Assembly (NCBI RefSeq): GCF_004217175.1
Contig: NZ_SHKI01000003.1
Location: 310,697 to 374,696 of the forward strand
DNA length: 64,000 bases
Direction: 5' to 3'
DNA from: Leucobacter luti
Lineage (GTDB): Bacteria; Actinomycetota; Actinomycetes; Actinomycetales; Microbacteriaceae
How positions within the stretch are numbered: the first letter of the stretch is position 1; every line of letters begins with the position of its first letter. A program made the translations under genes and the position numbers. The notes under the pieces were generated by a model that ran no database searches, was not told the origin of the DNA, and worked only from the letters and a program-made list of their open reading frames with translations. This document shows positions 1 through 8,806 of the stretch, one piece after another.

Positions 1-31
1 GGCACCCCACAGCCGCCGCACGGGGACCTCA

Positions 32-421
32 CTAGAGCGCGATCGGCCACAGCAGCTCCGTCCCATCGGGCTGAAACCAGCGGAGCACCAGCATTGCGTC
101 GGGCGCCACGGCGGCCGCCTCGGAGTGCGTGCCCCGGAGGGTCACCCGCAGCCGCTCCCCCGGACCCACCGTGCGCGGCAGCGACAGGCCCAGCATGCCG
201 CTCCCAGCGAGCGCAAACCGCACCGAGTGGAGTGGCCGATCGCCGCACTGCTGCACCTCGATCACCCCCGACGCGGAGCGCAGCGTGACCCGCCACGGCA
301 CGGGCACCGGGGCCGGCTCCGCGGTGGGCGGGCGCTCTCCGCACGCGCCGCCCCGGGCGGCCGCGCGCACGCGCACTCCCGGCGGCGGCTGCAACCGAGT
401 GGCGAGTCTGAACGGGTTCAT
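32..421 (-). CDS. hypothetical protein, probable small beta-rich domain
   Basis: A 129-residue protein I do not recognise. The first 40 residues are rich in Arg, Ala and Pro. From about residue 43 hydrophobic and polar residues alternate (WRVTLRSASGVIEV, then a run around 67-82, then LRVTLRGT at 91-98 and MLVLRWFQPDGTELLWP at 110-126), the pattern of a small beta sandwich. There are cysteines at 27 and 59, no signal peptide and no membrane segment. The ATG has no clear ribosome binding site. It is accepted as real because composition and third-position GC fit its neighbours and no better frame overlaps it. It lies downstream of rlmH on the same strand, about 200 bp away. Confidence 0.6.
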   Translation of the reverse strand: MNPFRLATRLQPPPGVRVRAAARGGACGERPPTAEPAPVPVPWRVTLRSASGVIEVQQCGDRPLHSVRFALAGSGMLGLSLPRTVGPGERLRVTLRGTHSEAAAVAPDAMLVLRWFQPDGTELLWPIAL

Positions 422-620
422 GCAATGAAGCTACCCGGTACCTCGGACATTCATCGCGCGCCGCGGAGGTGCCCCGGCGCGCGGGGCACGGGCACATGGC
501 AGCGGCGAAAACGGGGCCGAGCGCGCGGACCCGGGGCGCGCGCGGGCGCGGGGCGCGCGGGCGCGGCAGCTGCGCCGGGCACCCCGGGCTCGCGGCAGCA
601 GCGCCGACTGGTCCCCGCGC

Positions 621-1079
621 CTACACGTGGTGGTACGCGCGGCCCGCGGAGATCTCCTGCGCGCGGTAGATCTGCTCGGTCAGGATCAGCCGCACCAGCT
701 GGTGCGGGAACACGAGCGCCGACAGGCTCCACACGAAGTCTGCGCGCCGCCGCAGCTCCTCGGTGACCCCGTACGCGCCGCCGATCACCACGACGATCGG
801 GCGACTCGCGTCGAGCGCCGTCCGCAGCCGCTTCGCGAGCTCGGGCGAATCGACGTTGCGGCCGCGCTCGTCGAGCACCACCACGAACGCATCGCGGTCG
901 AGCTTGGCGGCGATCCGCTCGGACTCCTCGGCTCGCGCGGCGTCGCCCTCGCGCGCCGAGTGCGGCAGCAACTGCCACGTCACGTCGAACGGCTTGCGCA
1001 GCCGCTGCTCGTAGCGCCCGATCCCGTCGGCGACCCAGGACTCGTGCTTCTTCCCGACCGCGAGCACCTTGACGCTCAC
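621..1079 (-). CDS. rlmH: 23S rRNA (pseudouridine(1915)-N3)-methyltransferase RlmH
   Basis: SPOUT-family methyltransferase that uses SAM to methylate N3 of pseudouridine 1915 in helix 69 of 23S rRNA on the assembled ribosome. At 152 residues it has the usual length. The start MSVKVLAVGKKHESWV, the VVLDERG segment, the knotted SAM site VVVIGGAYGVTEE and the C-terminal block LTEQIYRAQEISAGRAYHHV are all characteristic. The GTG start overlaps the stop of the upstream aminotransferase gene by 4 bp (GTGA), so the two genes are translationally coupled. Nothing suggests truncation. Confidence 0.96.
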   Translation of the reverse strand: MSVKVLAVGKKHESWVADGIGRYEQRLRKPFDVTWQLLPHSAREGDAARAEESERIAAKLDRDAFVVVLDERGRNVDSPELAKRLRTALDASRPIVVVIGGAYGVTEELRRRADFVWSLSALVFPHQLVRLILTEQIYRAQEISAGRAYHHV

Positions 1080-2302
1080 GAGACGCGCACCCCGTCGAGG
1101 TACTCCCCGATGCGGCCAATCGCCTCGGTCAGCACTTGAACGCTCGGCAGAGTCACGAAGCGCAGGTGATCCGGCGTCGCCAGGTTGAAGCCGCGCCCGT
1201 TAGTGACCAGCACGCGGGTGGCGCGCAGCAGGTCGATCACGAACGCCTGATCGTCCTCGATCGGATACCGCTCGGGGTCGAGCCGGGGGAAGAGATACAT
1301 TGCACCGCCGGGGAGCACGCAGCTCACTCCCGGGATCTCAGTGAGGAGCCGGTGCGCTACGTCGCGCTGCTCGCGGAGCCGCCCGCCCGGCGCGCACAGC
1401 TCGGCGATGCCGGACCAGTTCGAGGCGGGATCGAGCGCGATCGGGATCGCGTGCTGTGCCGGCGCGTTGGCGCACATCCGCATGTTTGCGAGCAGGGTGA
1501 GCCCCTCGATGAAGTCCTGCGCGCGCTCGCGGTCGCCCGAGAGCGCCACCCAGCCGGCGCGGTACCCGGCGACGCGCTGCGCCTTCGACAGGCCACTGAA
1601 CGTGAGGCAGAGGGTCTCGTGCACGTGCGCGGCCGCGTGCTCGTGCACCGCGGTGCCGTAGAGGATCCGCTCATAGATCTCGTCGGCCATGAGCACGATC
1701 CCGTGCCGCTCAGCGAGCGCCGCGAACCCGCGCACCAGCTCGGCCGAGTACACGCCGCCCGTGGGATTGTTGGGGTTGATCAGCACGATCCCCTTGGTCG
1801 CGGGCGTAATGAGGCGCTCGATCGCCGCGAGATCCGGCAGCCACCCATCCCCCTCGTCGCAGGGGTAGTGCACGGCGCGGCCGCCGGAGAGGGTCACCTG
1901 GGCCGTCCAAAGCGGGTAGTCGGGTGCGGGGACCAGGATCTCGTCCCCCACGTCGACGAGCGCCTGCAGCACGAGCGAGATCATCTCGCTGACCCCGTTG
2001 CCGAGGAACACGTCGTCGGGGCCAATCCCGGGGATCCCCTCGCGCGCGTAGTACTGCGCCACCGCCTCGCGCGCCGGGCGGATTCCGCGCGAGTCAGTGT
2101 ACCCCTGCGCCTCGGGCAGCACGCGGCGCAGCTCCTCGAGAATCTCGGGCGGCGCCTCGAAGCCGAACGGCGCCGGGTTGCCGATGTTCAGTTTGAGGAT
2201 CTGCTCGCCCGCGCGCTCGAGGCGCTCGGCCTCCTGCAGGATCGGCCCGCGCACGTCGTAGCGGACTCCGGCCAGTTTGCGGGACTGCGTGATCTTGCGC
2301 AC
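1076..2302 (-). CDS. alaA: AlaA-like PLP-dependent aminotransferase
   Basis: Fold-type I class I/II aminotransferase of 408 residues, closely resembling E. coli AlaA (glutamate-pyruvate aminotransferase, alanine synthesis) throughout: LAGVRYDVRGPIL near the start, LKLNIGNPAPFGF at 37-48, GNGVSE at 101-106, APDYPLWTA at 126-134, INPNNPTGGVYS at 175-186 and ADEIYERILY at 206-215. The PLP-binding lysine is K240 in FSGLSKAQRVAGYR. GTG start, chosen because the family's N-terminal block begins directly after it; no strong ribosome binding site is visible. It is followed by rlmH with a 4-bp overlap. The exact amino donor cannot be read from the sequence. Confidence 0.9.
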   Translation of the reverse strand: MRKITQSRKLAGVRYDVRGPILQEAERLERAGEQILKLNIGNPAPFGFEAPPEILEELRRVLPEAQGYTDSRGIRPAREAVAQYYAREGIPGIGPDDVFLGNGVSEMISLVLQALVDVGDEILVPAPDYPLWTAQVTLSGGRAVHYPCDEGDGWLPDLAAIERLITPATKGIVLINPNNPTGGVYSAELVRGFAALAERHGIVLMADEIYERILYGTAVHEHAAAHVHETLCLTFSGLSKAQRVAGYRAGWVALSGDRERAQDFIEGLTLLANMRMCANAPAQHAIPIALDPASNWSGIAELCAPGGRLREQRDVAHRLLTEIPGVSCVLPGGAMYLFPRLDPERYPIEDDQAFVIDLLRATRVLVTNGRGFNLATPDHLRFVTLPSVQVLTEAIGRIGEYLDGVRVS

Positions 2303-2311
2303 GGGAAAATC

Positions 2312-4192
2312 TTACTGCTGCTGCTCGTACAACTCCGCGTAGGCGCCGCCCAGGTCGAGCAGTTCGGCGTGCGAACCCTGCTCCAGGATCCGCCCGGCGC
2401 CCACCACGTAGATGCGGTCGGCGTCCACCACCGTCGAGAGGCGGTGCGCGATCGCGATCGTGGTGCGGCCGCTGCGCGCGTCTTCGAGCGCCTGCTGCAC
2501 GATCCGCTCATTGACCGTGTCGAGCGCGCTCGTCGCCTCGTCGAGCACGAGCACGCGCGGGTTCTTCAGGAGCACGCGCGCGATCGCGAGGCGCTGCTTC
2601 TCTCCGCCGGAGAGCCGGTACCCGCGCTCGCCCACGATCGTGTCGTAGCCCTCGGCGAAGCTCACAATGGTGTCGTGGATGTTCGCGAGCCGCGCCGCGG
2701 CCTCCAGCTCCTCGAGGGTCGCGTCTGGCTTCGCGTAGCGGAGGTTCGCCGCGATTGAGGCGTGGAACAGGTAGGCCTCCTGGGTGACCACGCCGATCCG
2801 ATCCATCAGCGCCTCGTGCGCGAGCTCCTGCACGTCGTCGCCGCCGTACCGCACCGCCCCGGAAGACGCATCGTACAGCCGCGGGATCAGGGATCCGATC
2901 GTGGTCTTTCCCGACCCGGATGCGCCCACGAATGCGACGAACTCGCCAGGCTCCACCGCGAACGAGATCCGGTCGAGGGTGGGCCGGTCGTCCGCGCGCG
3001 CGTCCGGGTAGCGGAACGTGACCTCGTCGAACTCAATCCGGCCACCGCGGCCCGGCGCGTCAGAGGGCTGCCTGGCGTCCGGTGCGTCAACAATTGCCGG
3101 CTTGAGGTCGAGGTACTCGAAGATGCGCGCGAACAGGGCGCTCGACGTCTGCAGATCGAGCGCGATCCGCATGAGCGCCATGAGCGGGAACAGCAGCCGC
3201 GACTGCACCGTGGTGAACGCGACGATCGTGCCGGCGGTGATCCCGGGATCGAAGTCGGTGCCGAGTGCGCGCACCATCAGCCAGCCGGACACGAGGTACA
3301 CGATTGCCGGCACCGCGGACAGGAACACCTGCACGAGCGCGAAGAACACCTGCCCGCTCATGGTCTGCTGCACCTGCAGCGCGATCTGGTTGCGGTTCTC
3401 GTCCGCGTAGCGCTCGGTCTCCGCCCGCTGCCGCGAATAGGTCTTGGCGAGCAGCACGCCCGAGACCGAGAGCGCCTCCTGGGTGATCGCCGTCATCTCC
3501 GACAGCGATTCCTGCGTGCGCCCAGCGATGCGCGCGCGCACCTGCCCCACGCGGCGCTGCGCGATCACGAGAACCGGCATGAGCACGACCGCGACGAGGG
3601 TGAGCTGCCAACTCAGGAGGAGCATCGCGACGGCCGCGGCCACCACGGTGACGGTGTTACCAATGATGTTCGACACCGTGTTGGTGAGCACGTTCGCGAC
3701 GCCGCCCACGTCGTTCTGGAGCCGGGACTGGATGATGCCCGTCTTCGTGCGCGTGAAGAAGCCGAGCTCCATCGACTGCAGGTGCGCAAACAGCTTGACG
3801 CGCAGGTCGCCCATCACGCGGTTGCCCACGCGGGCCGTGAAGTACGTCTGCACGATCCCGAGCCCCGACGACACCACGAACACCACGACCATGGCGAGCA
3901 CCAGCCAGCTGAGCACCGACATGTTGGGGCCGCCGCCGTCGAGCGGGAACAGGCCGTCGTCGAACACCCGCTGCGTGAGCAGAGGTGGCAGGATCGCGAG
4001 CGCCGCCGAAACAATCACGAGCGTGACGATCACGATCAGCGGGCCGCGGTACGGCCGGAACAGCTCAGCGATCCGGCGCCCCAGCCCCGAAACCTTCGGC
4101 GCCTGGCGGTTCAGCTCGCGCTGCCGCTCCGCGTCGCCGCCGGAGACCCGGCCCCCGCGTCCGCCGCCGCCCATACCGCCGCCCATACTCAT
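2312..4192 (-). CDS. ABC exporter half-transporter (membrane domain fused to ATPase)
   Basis: A 626-residue ABC-B type exporter. After a glycine-rich cytosolic leader (residues 1-30) come six predicted membrane helices to about 345, then a nucleotide-binding domain with Walker A GASGSGKTT, signature LSGGEKQRLAIARVL and Walker B VLVLDEATSALD, ending in the H-loop IAIAHRLSTV. Such proteins homodimerise in the plasma membrane and export drugs, lipids or peptides using ATP. The substrate is unknown. Single gene, 9 bp upstream of alaA on the same strand, so probably cotranscribed with alaA-rlmH. Confidence 0.92.
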   Translation of the reverse strand: MSMGGGMGGGGRGGRVSGGDAERQRELNRQAPKVSGLGRRIAELFRPYRGPLIVIVTLVIVSAALAILPPLLTQRVFDDGLFPLDGGGPNMSVLSWLVLAMVVVFVVSSGLGIVQTYFTARVGNRVMGDLRVKLFAHLQSMELGFFTRTKTGIIQSRLQNDVGGVANVLTNTVSNIIGNTVTVVAAAVAMLLLSWQLTLVAVVLMPVLVIAQRRVGQVRARIAGRTQESLSEMTAITQEALSVSGVLLAKTYSRQRAETERYADENRNQIALQVQQTMSGQVFFALVQVFLSAVPAIVYLVSGWLMVRALGTDFDPGITAGTIVAFTTVQSRLLFPLMALMRIALDLQTSSALFARIFEYLDLKPAIVDAPDARQPSDAPGRGGRIEFDEVTFRYPDARADDRPTLDRISFAVEPGEFVAFVGASGSGKTTIGSLIPRLYDASSGAVRYGGDDVQELAHEALMDRIGVVTQEAYLFHASIAANLRYAKPDATLEELEAAARLANIHDTIVSFAEGYDTIVGERGYRLSGGEKQRLAIARVLLKNPRVLVLDEATSALDTVNERIVQQALEDARSGRTTIAIAHRLSTVVDADRIYVVGAGRILEQGSHAELLDLGGAYAELYEQQQ

Positions 4193-4387
4193 AGTCGGAG
4201 ACTAGCGGACACCGGCGACGTTGGGCAGGGTTTCTGTGCCCCGCGAGCCCGCCGCTCGGCCGGGGCGCGGTCGTGCGGGGGCCCAGCAACCCCGCGCACT
4301 GCACAACTTGCTCTCGCGCCCCACCCGCGACGCCGCGTTCGGCCGCCGCGACGCCATGTTCGGCCGCCGCCACGCCGCGACGCCGCG

Positions 4388-5263
4388 CTAGAGCATCTTG
4401 CCGTGCACGTTCCATCCCTGGCTCGCGGTTTGCTCGATCGCGGCCATTCGACGGAAGCCGAGCGCGTGATCGGCGAAGTAGTTGGCGGCCCTGAGCCAGA
4501 GCCCCACCCGGTGACTGCGAATCGAGTCGTAGTATTCCTCCAGGTTGACGCGCTGATACATTCGCTTCCCCGCGAAGAGCACCGCCATGCCCCGCGCCCC
4601 TTCTGGCTCGTAGTAGCAGCCCACACGGTCGGCCGAGTATTCCTGCGCGCGGGAAATACTGGGGCGCAGCGTGAGGATCGTGTTCACCGGCCCAAGGATC
4701 AGGCGCCAGATGCTCACGTGACGCAGCTTCACGTGTCCCAGCTCGTGCGCGAGCACGAAGCGCACGGTGCGGAAGTCGCCGAGCTCGTAGGCAATATCAA
4801 GCAGGTCGCTGTTGATCTGGATATACGCCTTGCGCACCTGGCACTTCGCCGCGGATGCGTTGAGCACACCGTTGCCGTTAATGACGTAGAGCTGCGGCAG
4901 CGCCTGCAGTTTTGACCCGGTGAACCCCATCTCAGCGCCGAGCGCTGCGTAGAGTTCGTGCAGCTCGGGGAACTGCTTCGCCGTGACGGGCACCGCATTC
5001 GCCATGGTGTTCCAGAATTGGAAACGGATGAAGAACACCGCGAGCACCGGAACAAACAGCGCAGCCAACCCCGCGGATGCCCACTCGGGGATCTCGGTGT
5101 CACCCCGCGCGATGAACCAGAGCGCCAGCGCGAACGCCCCCAGCGTCGTGAGTACGCCGAGGATCAGCATCGGCGCCTCAGCGCGATGGCGAAACTGCGC
5201 GTTCGTCGGTGCCGAGCCGGAGCCGGGTGTGGCCGATGGGGATGTGGGGGAGAGTGTGGTCAC
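4388..5263 (-). CDS. M48-family membrane zinc metalloprotease
   Basis: A 291-residue peptidase with two membrane segments near residues 32-52 and 62-82, then a catalytic domain. Zinc ligands are H173 and H177 in LAHELGHVKLRH, with E174 as the catalytic base; the third ligand is expected to be E208 in RAQEYSADRVG, the usual M48 second motif. M48 enzymes (HtpX/Ste24-like) degrade or process membrane proteins. The GTG start is supported by AAGGAC seven bases upstream. It is a single-gene unit separated from the ABC exporter by about 190 bp. Confidence 0.9.
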   Translation of the reverse strand: MTTLSPTSPSATPGSGSAPTNAQFRHRAEAPMLILGVLTTLGAFALALWFIARGDTEIPEWASAGLAALFVPVLAVFFIRFQFWNTMANAVPVTAKQFPELHELYAALGAEMGFTGSKLQALPQLYVINGNGVLNASAAKCQVRKAYIQINSDLLDIAYELGDFRTVRFVLAHELGHVKLRHVSIWRLILGPVNTILTLRPSISRAQEYSADRVGCYYEPEGARGMAVLFAGKRMYQRVNLEEYYDSIRSHRVGLWLRAANYFADHALGFRRMAAIEQTASQGWNVHGKML

Positions 5264-5331
5264 GGACGGTCCTTGTCTCGAAAATGCAGCCCCGGTCCCA
5301 GAGCCCTCGCCAGACTACTGCAAAGTGGACC

Positions 5332-5526
5332 ATGAACAATGATTCATGTAGTCCAGAATTCTGCGGCGATCGAGTCCCCCTCGGCGAGGAGCATCGCGAG
5401 GCCGCGGACGAGTTCCTCTCACCCGACGCGAACATCTCGCCCACGCACACGATGGCCGATCTGTTCGAGTTGGCCATGGTGCAAGACCACGCCACGGCGA
5501 CCGAGCTGCTCGACGGCTTTGAGTAG
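5332..5526 (+). CDS. small acidic hypothetical protein
   Basis: A 64-residue open frame reading MNNDSCSPEFCGDRV at its start and ending ATATELLDGFE. It is acidic, has Cys6 and Cys11, and no membrane segment. It is divergent from the M48 protease gene across 68 bp. The frame stays open further upstream, but this ATG marks where composition becomes protein-like. No ribosome binding site is evident, so its reality is uncertain. No family is recognised. Confidence 0.35.
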   Translation: MNNDSCSPEFCGDRVPLGEEHREAADEFLSPDANISPTHTMADLFELAMVQDHATATELLDGFE

Positions 5527-5573
5527 CGCCGCCTGAGCGAGAGGCCGCCATCCAGGGGAGGGCGCTCAGCGCC

Positions 5574-5903
5574 TCACGCCTCGGCGCCCTCGATCGCCCG
5601 CTCCAACCGCTCCAGCTTCCCGTCGAGCTCGCCCTCGAACCCGGGGCGAATGTCGGCCTTCATCACCAGCGAGACGCGGGAGCCGTAGGGCAGCACCGCC
5701 TCGGTCGCGCGCTTCACCACGTCGAAGACCTCGTCCCACTCGCCCTCGATCTCGGTGAACATGCTGCTCGTGCGATGGGGCAGGCCCGAGTCGCGGACCA
5801 CCTGCACGGCGGCGGCGACCGCGTGCGAGACCGAACCCGAGTCGCTCGTTGCCGGGCCAGCGGGGCCGACCCCGTTCGGGGCGACGGAGAATGCGAGGAT
5901 CAT
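5574..5903 (-). CDS. MTH1187-family thiamine-binding protein
   Basis: A 109-residue protein of the MTH1187/YkoF-like family (COG0011, DUF77), small ferredoxin-fold proteins that bind thiamine or related pyrimidines. The typical core is visible: an N-terminal strand ILAFSVAPNG, VSHAVAAAVQVVRDSGLPH, then SSMFTEIEGEWDEVFDVVKRA and VSLVMKADIRPG. The ATG is preceded by AAAGG at a good distance. It appears to be a single-gene unit. No thiamine transport or biosynthesis gene lies beside it, so its pathway context is not shown here. Confidence 0.85.
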   Translation of the reverse strand: MILAFSVAPNGVGPAGPATSDSGSVSHAVAAAVQVVRDSGLPHRTSSMFTEIEGEWDEVFDVVKRATEAVLPYGSRVSLVMKADIRPGFEGELDGKLERLERAIEGAEA

Positions 5904-6002
5904 GGCGGGCCTTTCGGTCGGGGCGGGTGTGACAGCAGGCTATCGCGCGGCAGTCGGATCAGGATCAGGATCCCCACCCCGACCCGACCCGCCGCGGGCC
6001 GG

Positions 6003-6401
6003 CTACTGAATCTGGGTGGCCTGCGACCACACCGCCCGCCACTCACTGCCGGAGCGCTCGTACGTGTCCGTGTGCCAGTAGTCGGATCGCGCGACGTGAT
6101 GCCCTCCAAACGCGACCTCGAGTTCGGCACGGTACCGCAGCGTCGCGGCATCGCCCGCGACTCTCACCTCGATGTCCCCGGCCTCCCAGTGGAGGTAGTC
6201 GATCTGCCCGGCGGCGACGGCGCCGAGGTACTGCGCCCGGTCGAGGCGCGCGCCGATCGGCGTGATGAGCTGGAACTCATCGGAGTGCAGCGCCTCGGCC
6301 GCGGCGATGTCGGCCGCGACGAGCGCACGCAGCCGCGCCCGCTCGACGCCACGGAGTCGCTCCGCGAGGGCCCCCACATTGTCACTGCTCTGCTCACTCA
6401 T
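6003..6401 (-). CDS. NTF2-like (DUF4440/SnoaL-type) protein
   Basis: A 132-residue protein of the cone-shaped NTF2-like fold: helices with EALHSDEFQLITPIGARLDRAQYL, then strands with IEVRVAGDAATLRYRAELEVAFGGHHVARSDYWHTDTYER and a terminal WRAVWSQATQIQ. Proteins of this type bind small hydrophobic ligands or act as isomerases and hydratases; the ligand here is unknown. I place the start at ATG 6401, preceded by GGATGGGG. A start at 6461 in the same frame would overlap the operator region. It is divergent from the TetR regulator gene and is the likely target of that regulator. Confidence 0.75.
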   Translation of the reverse strand: MSEQSSDNVGALAERLRGVERARLRALVAADIAAAEALHSDEFQLITPIGARLDRAQYLGAVAAGQIDYLHWEAGDIEVRVAGDAATLRYRAELEVAFGGHHVARSDYWHTDTYERSGSEWRAVWSQATQIQ

Positions 6402-6454
6402 GGGCACCCCATCCGTCACTGCGTCCGCCAGGTTGGCCCCGCAAGAATGACAGA

Positions 6455-6480
6455 TTGACACTTTGTGATCAAAATGTCAA
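6455..6480. promoter_or_regulatory. TetR-type operator with mirrored -35 boxes
   Basis: A 26-bp imperfect palindrome, TTGACA-N-TTTG-N4-CAAA-N-TGTCAA, with 10 of 13 half-site positions paired. It lies between the NTF2-like gene (start 6401, minus) and the TetR gene (start 6490, plus). Each arm is also a consensus TTGACA -35 box, one per strand, so the same dyad can drive both genes and be blocked by one repressor. For the plus strand the -10 would be CAACAT at 6478-6483, six bases before the tetR ATG, suggesting a leaderless tetR message. Confidence 0.7.
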
Positions 6481-6489
6481 CATTGAGTC

Positions 6490-7086
6490 ATGGCCGTCGC
6501 CCCCTCCACCGCAGACCGAATCCTCGACACCTCACTCGGCGTCTTCTGCCGCTACGGGTTCCAGAAGACCTCGATGCAGAACATCGCCGCCGCCGCCGGC
6601 ATCTCACGCGCGGCGGTGTACCTGCACTTTGCGAACAAGGAGGAGGTGTTCCGCGCCGGATCGCTCCGGGCGCACACGGCGGCGCTTGACGCGGTCGACG
6701 CGGCGCTCGGGTCGCCAGCCGACATCTTCGCGGGGGTGCAGGCCGCGCTCACGGCGTACTTCGACGGCCTGATGAGCGAGATCGCCGCGAGCCCGCACGG
6801 GCCCGAGCTGTTTGACGCGAACCGCGAGCTCATCGGCGACGTCGTGCGCCACACTCGGGCGGCGCTGCTGGATCGGCTCACGCTGGCGCTTGACGCCGCG
6901 GACGCCCGCGGCGAGATCGCCCTCGCCGGCGCCGACATCTCGGGGGCACAGCTCGCGACGCTGCTCGTCGCCACCGCCGAGGGCCTCAAGCACGATCCCC
7001 TCGCCGGGGTCTCCCTCGCGGAGGGGATCGGCATGCAGCTGCGCGCCCTGCGCGTCGGGATCGCGGCGTCGCGGGCCGCGGCGTAG
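6490..7086 (+). CDS. TetR/AcrR-family transcriptional regulator
   Basis: A 198-residue regulator. The N-terminal helix-turn-helix is at residues 8-55: ADRILDTSLGVFCRYGFQKTSMQNIAAAAGISRAAVYLHFANKEEVF in the family pattern (tetR_N). The C-terminal part (60-198) is helical and would bind an unknown ligand and dimerise. No ribosome binding site precedes the ATG, consistent with a leaderless message from the promoter inside the 6455-6480 palindrome. It probably represses itself and the divergent NTF2-like gene. Confidence 0.9.
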   Translation: MAVAPSTADRILDTSLGVFCRYGFQKTSMQNIAAAAGISRAAVYLHFANKEEVFRAGSLRAHTAALDAVDAALGSPADIFAGVQAALTAYFDGLMSEIAASPHGPELFDANRELIGDVVRHTRAALLDRLTLALDAADARGEIALAGADISGAQLATLLVATAEGLKHDPLAGVSLAEGIGMQLRALRVGIAASRAAA

Positions 7087-7099
7087 TCGCGCGTCGCGG

Positions 7100-7178
7100 G
7101 CAGGCCGCCGGACTCCTGGCCTGCCGGGCCGCCGGACTCCCGGCCTGCCGGGCAGCCGGACCGCCGGACTACCGTCCT
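7100..7178. repeat. GC-rich tandem repeat downstream of tetR
   Basis: Between the convergent tetR gene (end 7086) and the DHA2 exporter gene (end 7263), about three imperfect copies of a roughly 24-bp unit built on GGCCTGCCGGGC and GCCGGACTCC follow one another. No coding frame is supported here. It may fold as RNA because GGCCTGCC and GGCAGGCC are complementary, but there is no U-tract typical of a terminator. Confidence 0.5.
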
Positions 7179-7262
7179 GGCCTCCCCGCCCTCCCGGGCA
7201 GCCGATGTCCCCGGGCGCTGCAGGCCCCGCTCGGCGGCCGCGCGGCCACCGAGCGCGCGGCC

Positions 7263-8780
7263 CTACGCGCTCGCGGGCTCCCCAACGACGCGGATCTCGC
7301 CGGTGCGCTCGGGTCGCGGGGAGAACCAGATCGCAATGAACGCGCCCACCAGGATCACGGACATGGGCATCACCATCGACTGCATCATCGCGGCGGTGAA
7401 GTCTGCGCGCAGCGGCTCGGGGAGCACGGTGAGCCCGCCAGCACCGTGGCCACTGGCCGCGGCGGCGTCACTTCCCAGCAGGGCGGCGATCCGCGATTCC
7501 ATGAGCATCGCCATCGCGGCAGCTCCCAGCACCGCACCCACCTGGCGGCTCGTGTTGTACACGCCGGATCCGGCCCCCGCAAGCGCCGGGTCGAGGCTGA
7601 ACGTGGTGAGCGAGGCCATCGGCCCCCACATGCACGCGTTGCCCACGCCGAGCAGTGCGCTCGGGATGAGGAGCACCCAGATCGGGGTGTCCGGGGTCGC
7701 GAGCAGCACGTAGCCGAGCATGCCCGCGGCGACGAGCAGCAGACCGAGCACGGGAATGCGGCGCGGATCGCGCCGGTCGATCAGCAGCCCGATCGGGCGT
7801 GCCAGCGCGATCGAGAACACGGCCATCGGCACCATCATCAGCGCCGCCTGCGTGGGGGTCTGCCCCAGCACCAGCTGCAGGTAGAACATGAGCGGCAGGC
7901 TCATCCCGGTCACGCTGAACCCGACGGTCACGATCGCCGCGGATCCCACCGAGAAGTTGCGATCCTTGAACAGCTGCAGCGGGATCAGTGGTTCGCCGCG
8001 CTGCACGCGCTGCCACACCACGAACAGGACGAGCAGCACGAGCCCGGTGATGATCATGCCCCACACCGTGATCGGGCCCCAGATGACGCCCCACTCGTAC
8101 CCCTGCCCCTCCTGGATGCCGAAGACGAGCAGGAACATGCCGGCGGCGCTCAGGATCACGCCGAGCCAGTCGAAGCGGTGCGCGCTCGTGGGGAGCTTCG
8201 GCACGAAGCGCAGCGCCAGGATGAACGCGATCGCGCCCACCGGGACGTTGATGAAGAAGATCCACTCCCACCCCCACGCGTCGAGCAGGAAGCCGCCGAG
8301 GATCGGGCCGACGAGCGTCGCCACCCCCGCGGTGACGCCCCACACTGCCATCGCCGAGCCGCGCTCGCGCGGCGCGAAGATCCGCGTGATCACGGCCATC
8401 GTCTGCGGGGTCATCAGCGAGGCGCCAAGCCCCTGGAGCACGCGCGCGAGGATCAGCATCTCGATGTTGCCGGCCAGGCCGCAGGCGAGCGAGGACAGCG
8501 TGAAGATCGCGAGCCCGAGCAGGTAAATGCGCCGCGTGCCGAAGCGATCGCCGAGGCGGCCCGTGATCAGGAGCGGCACCGCGTAGGCGAGCAGGTAGGC
8601 GCTCGTGGCCCAGAGCGTCGCCACCATCGTGGTGTCGAGGCCCTGCATGATCGACGGGTTCGCGACCGACACGATCGTGGTGTCGACCAGGATCATGAAG
8701 AATCCGAGCACCATTGACCACAGGGCGGCCCACGGGCGGATGGAGGGGGTGGGCGTCACCTGAGCAGCATTCACCCGCAC
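7263..8780 (-). CDS. DHA2-family MFS drug exporter (EmrB/QacA type)
   Basis: A 505-residue major facilitator protein with about 14 predicted membrane helices, the DHA2 pattern. The first helix follows IRPWAALWSMVLGFFMILVD, motif A is GRLGDRFGTRRIYLLG, and motif C-like glycine/proline spacing appears at VTAGVATLVGPILGGFL. Such proteins export lipophilic drugs or cations by proton antiport. The GTG start is supported by GGGAG seven bases upstream. It lies 26 bp downstream of cdd on the same strand, so the two are probably cotranscribed. The substrate is not predictable. Confidence 0.92.
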   Translation of the reverse strand: MRVNAAQVTPTPSIRPWAALWSMVLGFFMILVDTTIVSVANPSIMQGLDTTMVATLWATSAYLLAYAVPLLITGRLGDRFGTRRIYLLGLAIFTLSSLACGLAGNIEMLILARVLQGLGASLMTPQTMAVITRIFAPRERGSAMAVWGVTAGVATLVGPILGGFLLDAWGWEWIFFINVPVGAIAFILALRFVPKLPTSAHRFDWLGVILSAAGMFLLVFGIQEGQGYEWGVIWGPITVWGMIITGLVLLVLFVVWQRVQRGEPLIPLQLFKDRNFSVGSAAIVTVGFSVTGMSLPLMFYLQLVLGQTPTQAALMMVPMAVFSIALARPIGLLIDRRDPRRIPVLGLLLVAAGMLGYVLLATPDTPIWVLLIPSALLGVGNACMWGPMASLTTFSLDPALAGAGSGVYNTSRQVGAVLGAAAMAMLMESRIAALLGSDAAAASGHGAGGLTVLPEPLRADFTAAMMQSMVMPMSVILVGAFIAIWFSPRPERTGEIRVVGEPASA

Positions 8781-8806
8781 AGCCTACTCCCGGAGTCAGA
8801 CAGCGG

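Noticed and set aside
422..620. Possible gene between the hypothetical protein and rlmH
   Set aside because: Pure GC/CG-rich low-complexity sequence; frames there are dominated by Arg, Ala and Gly and have no start signals.
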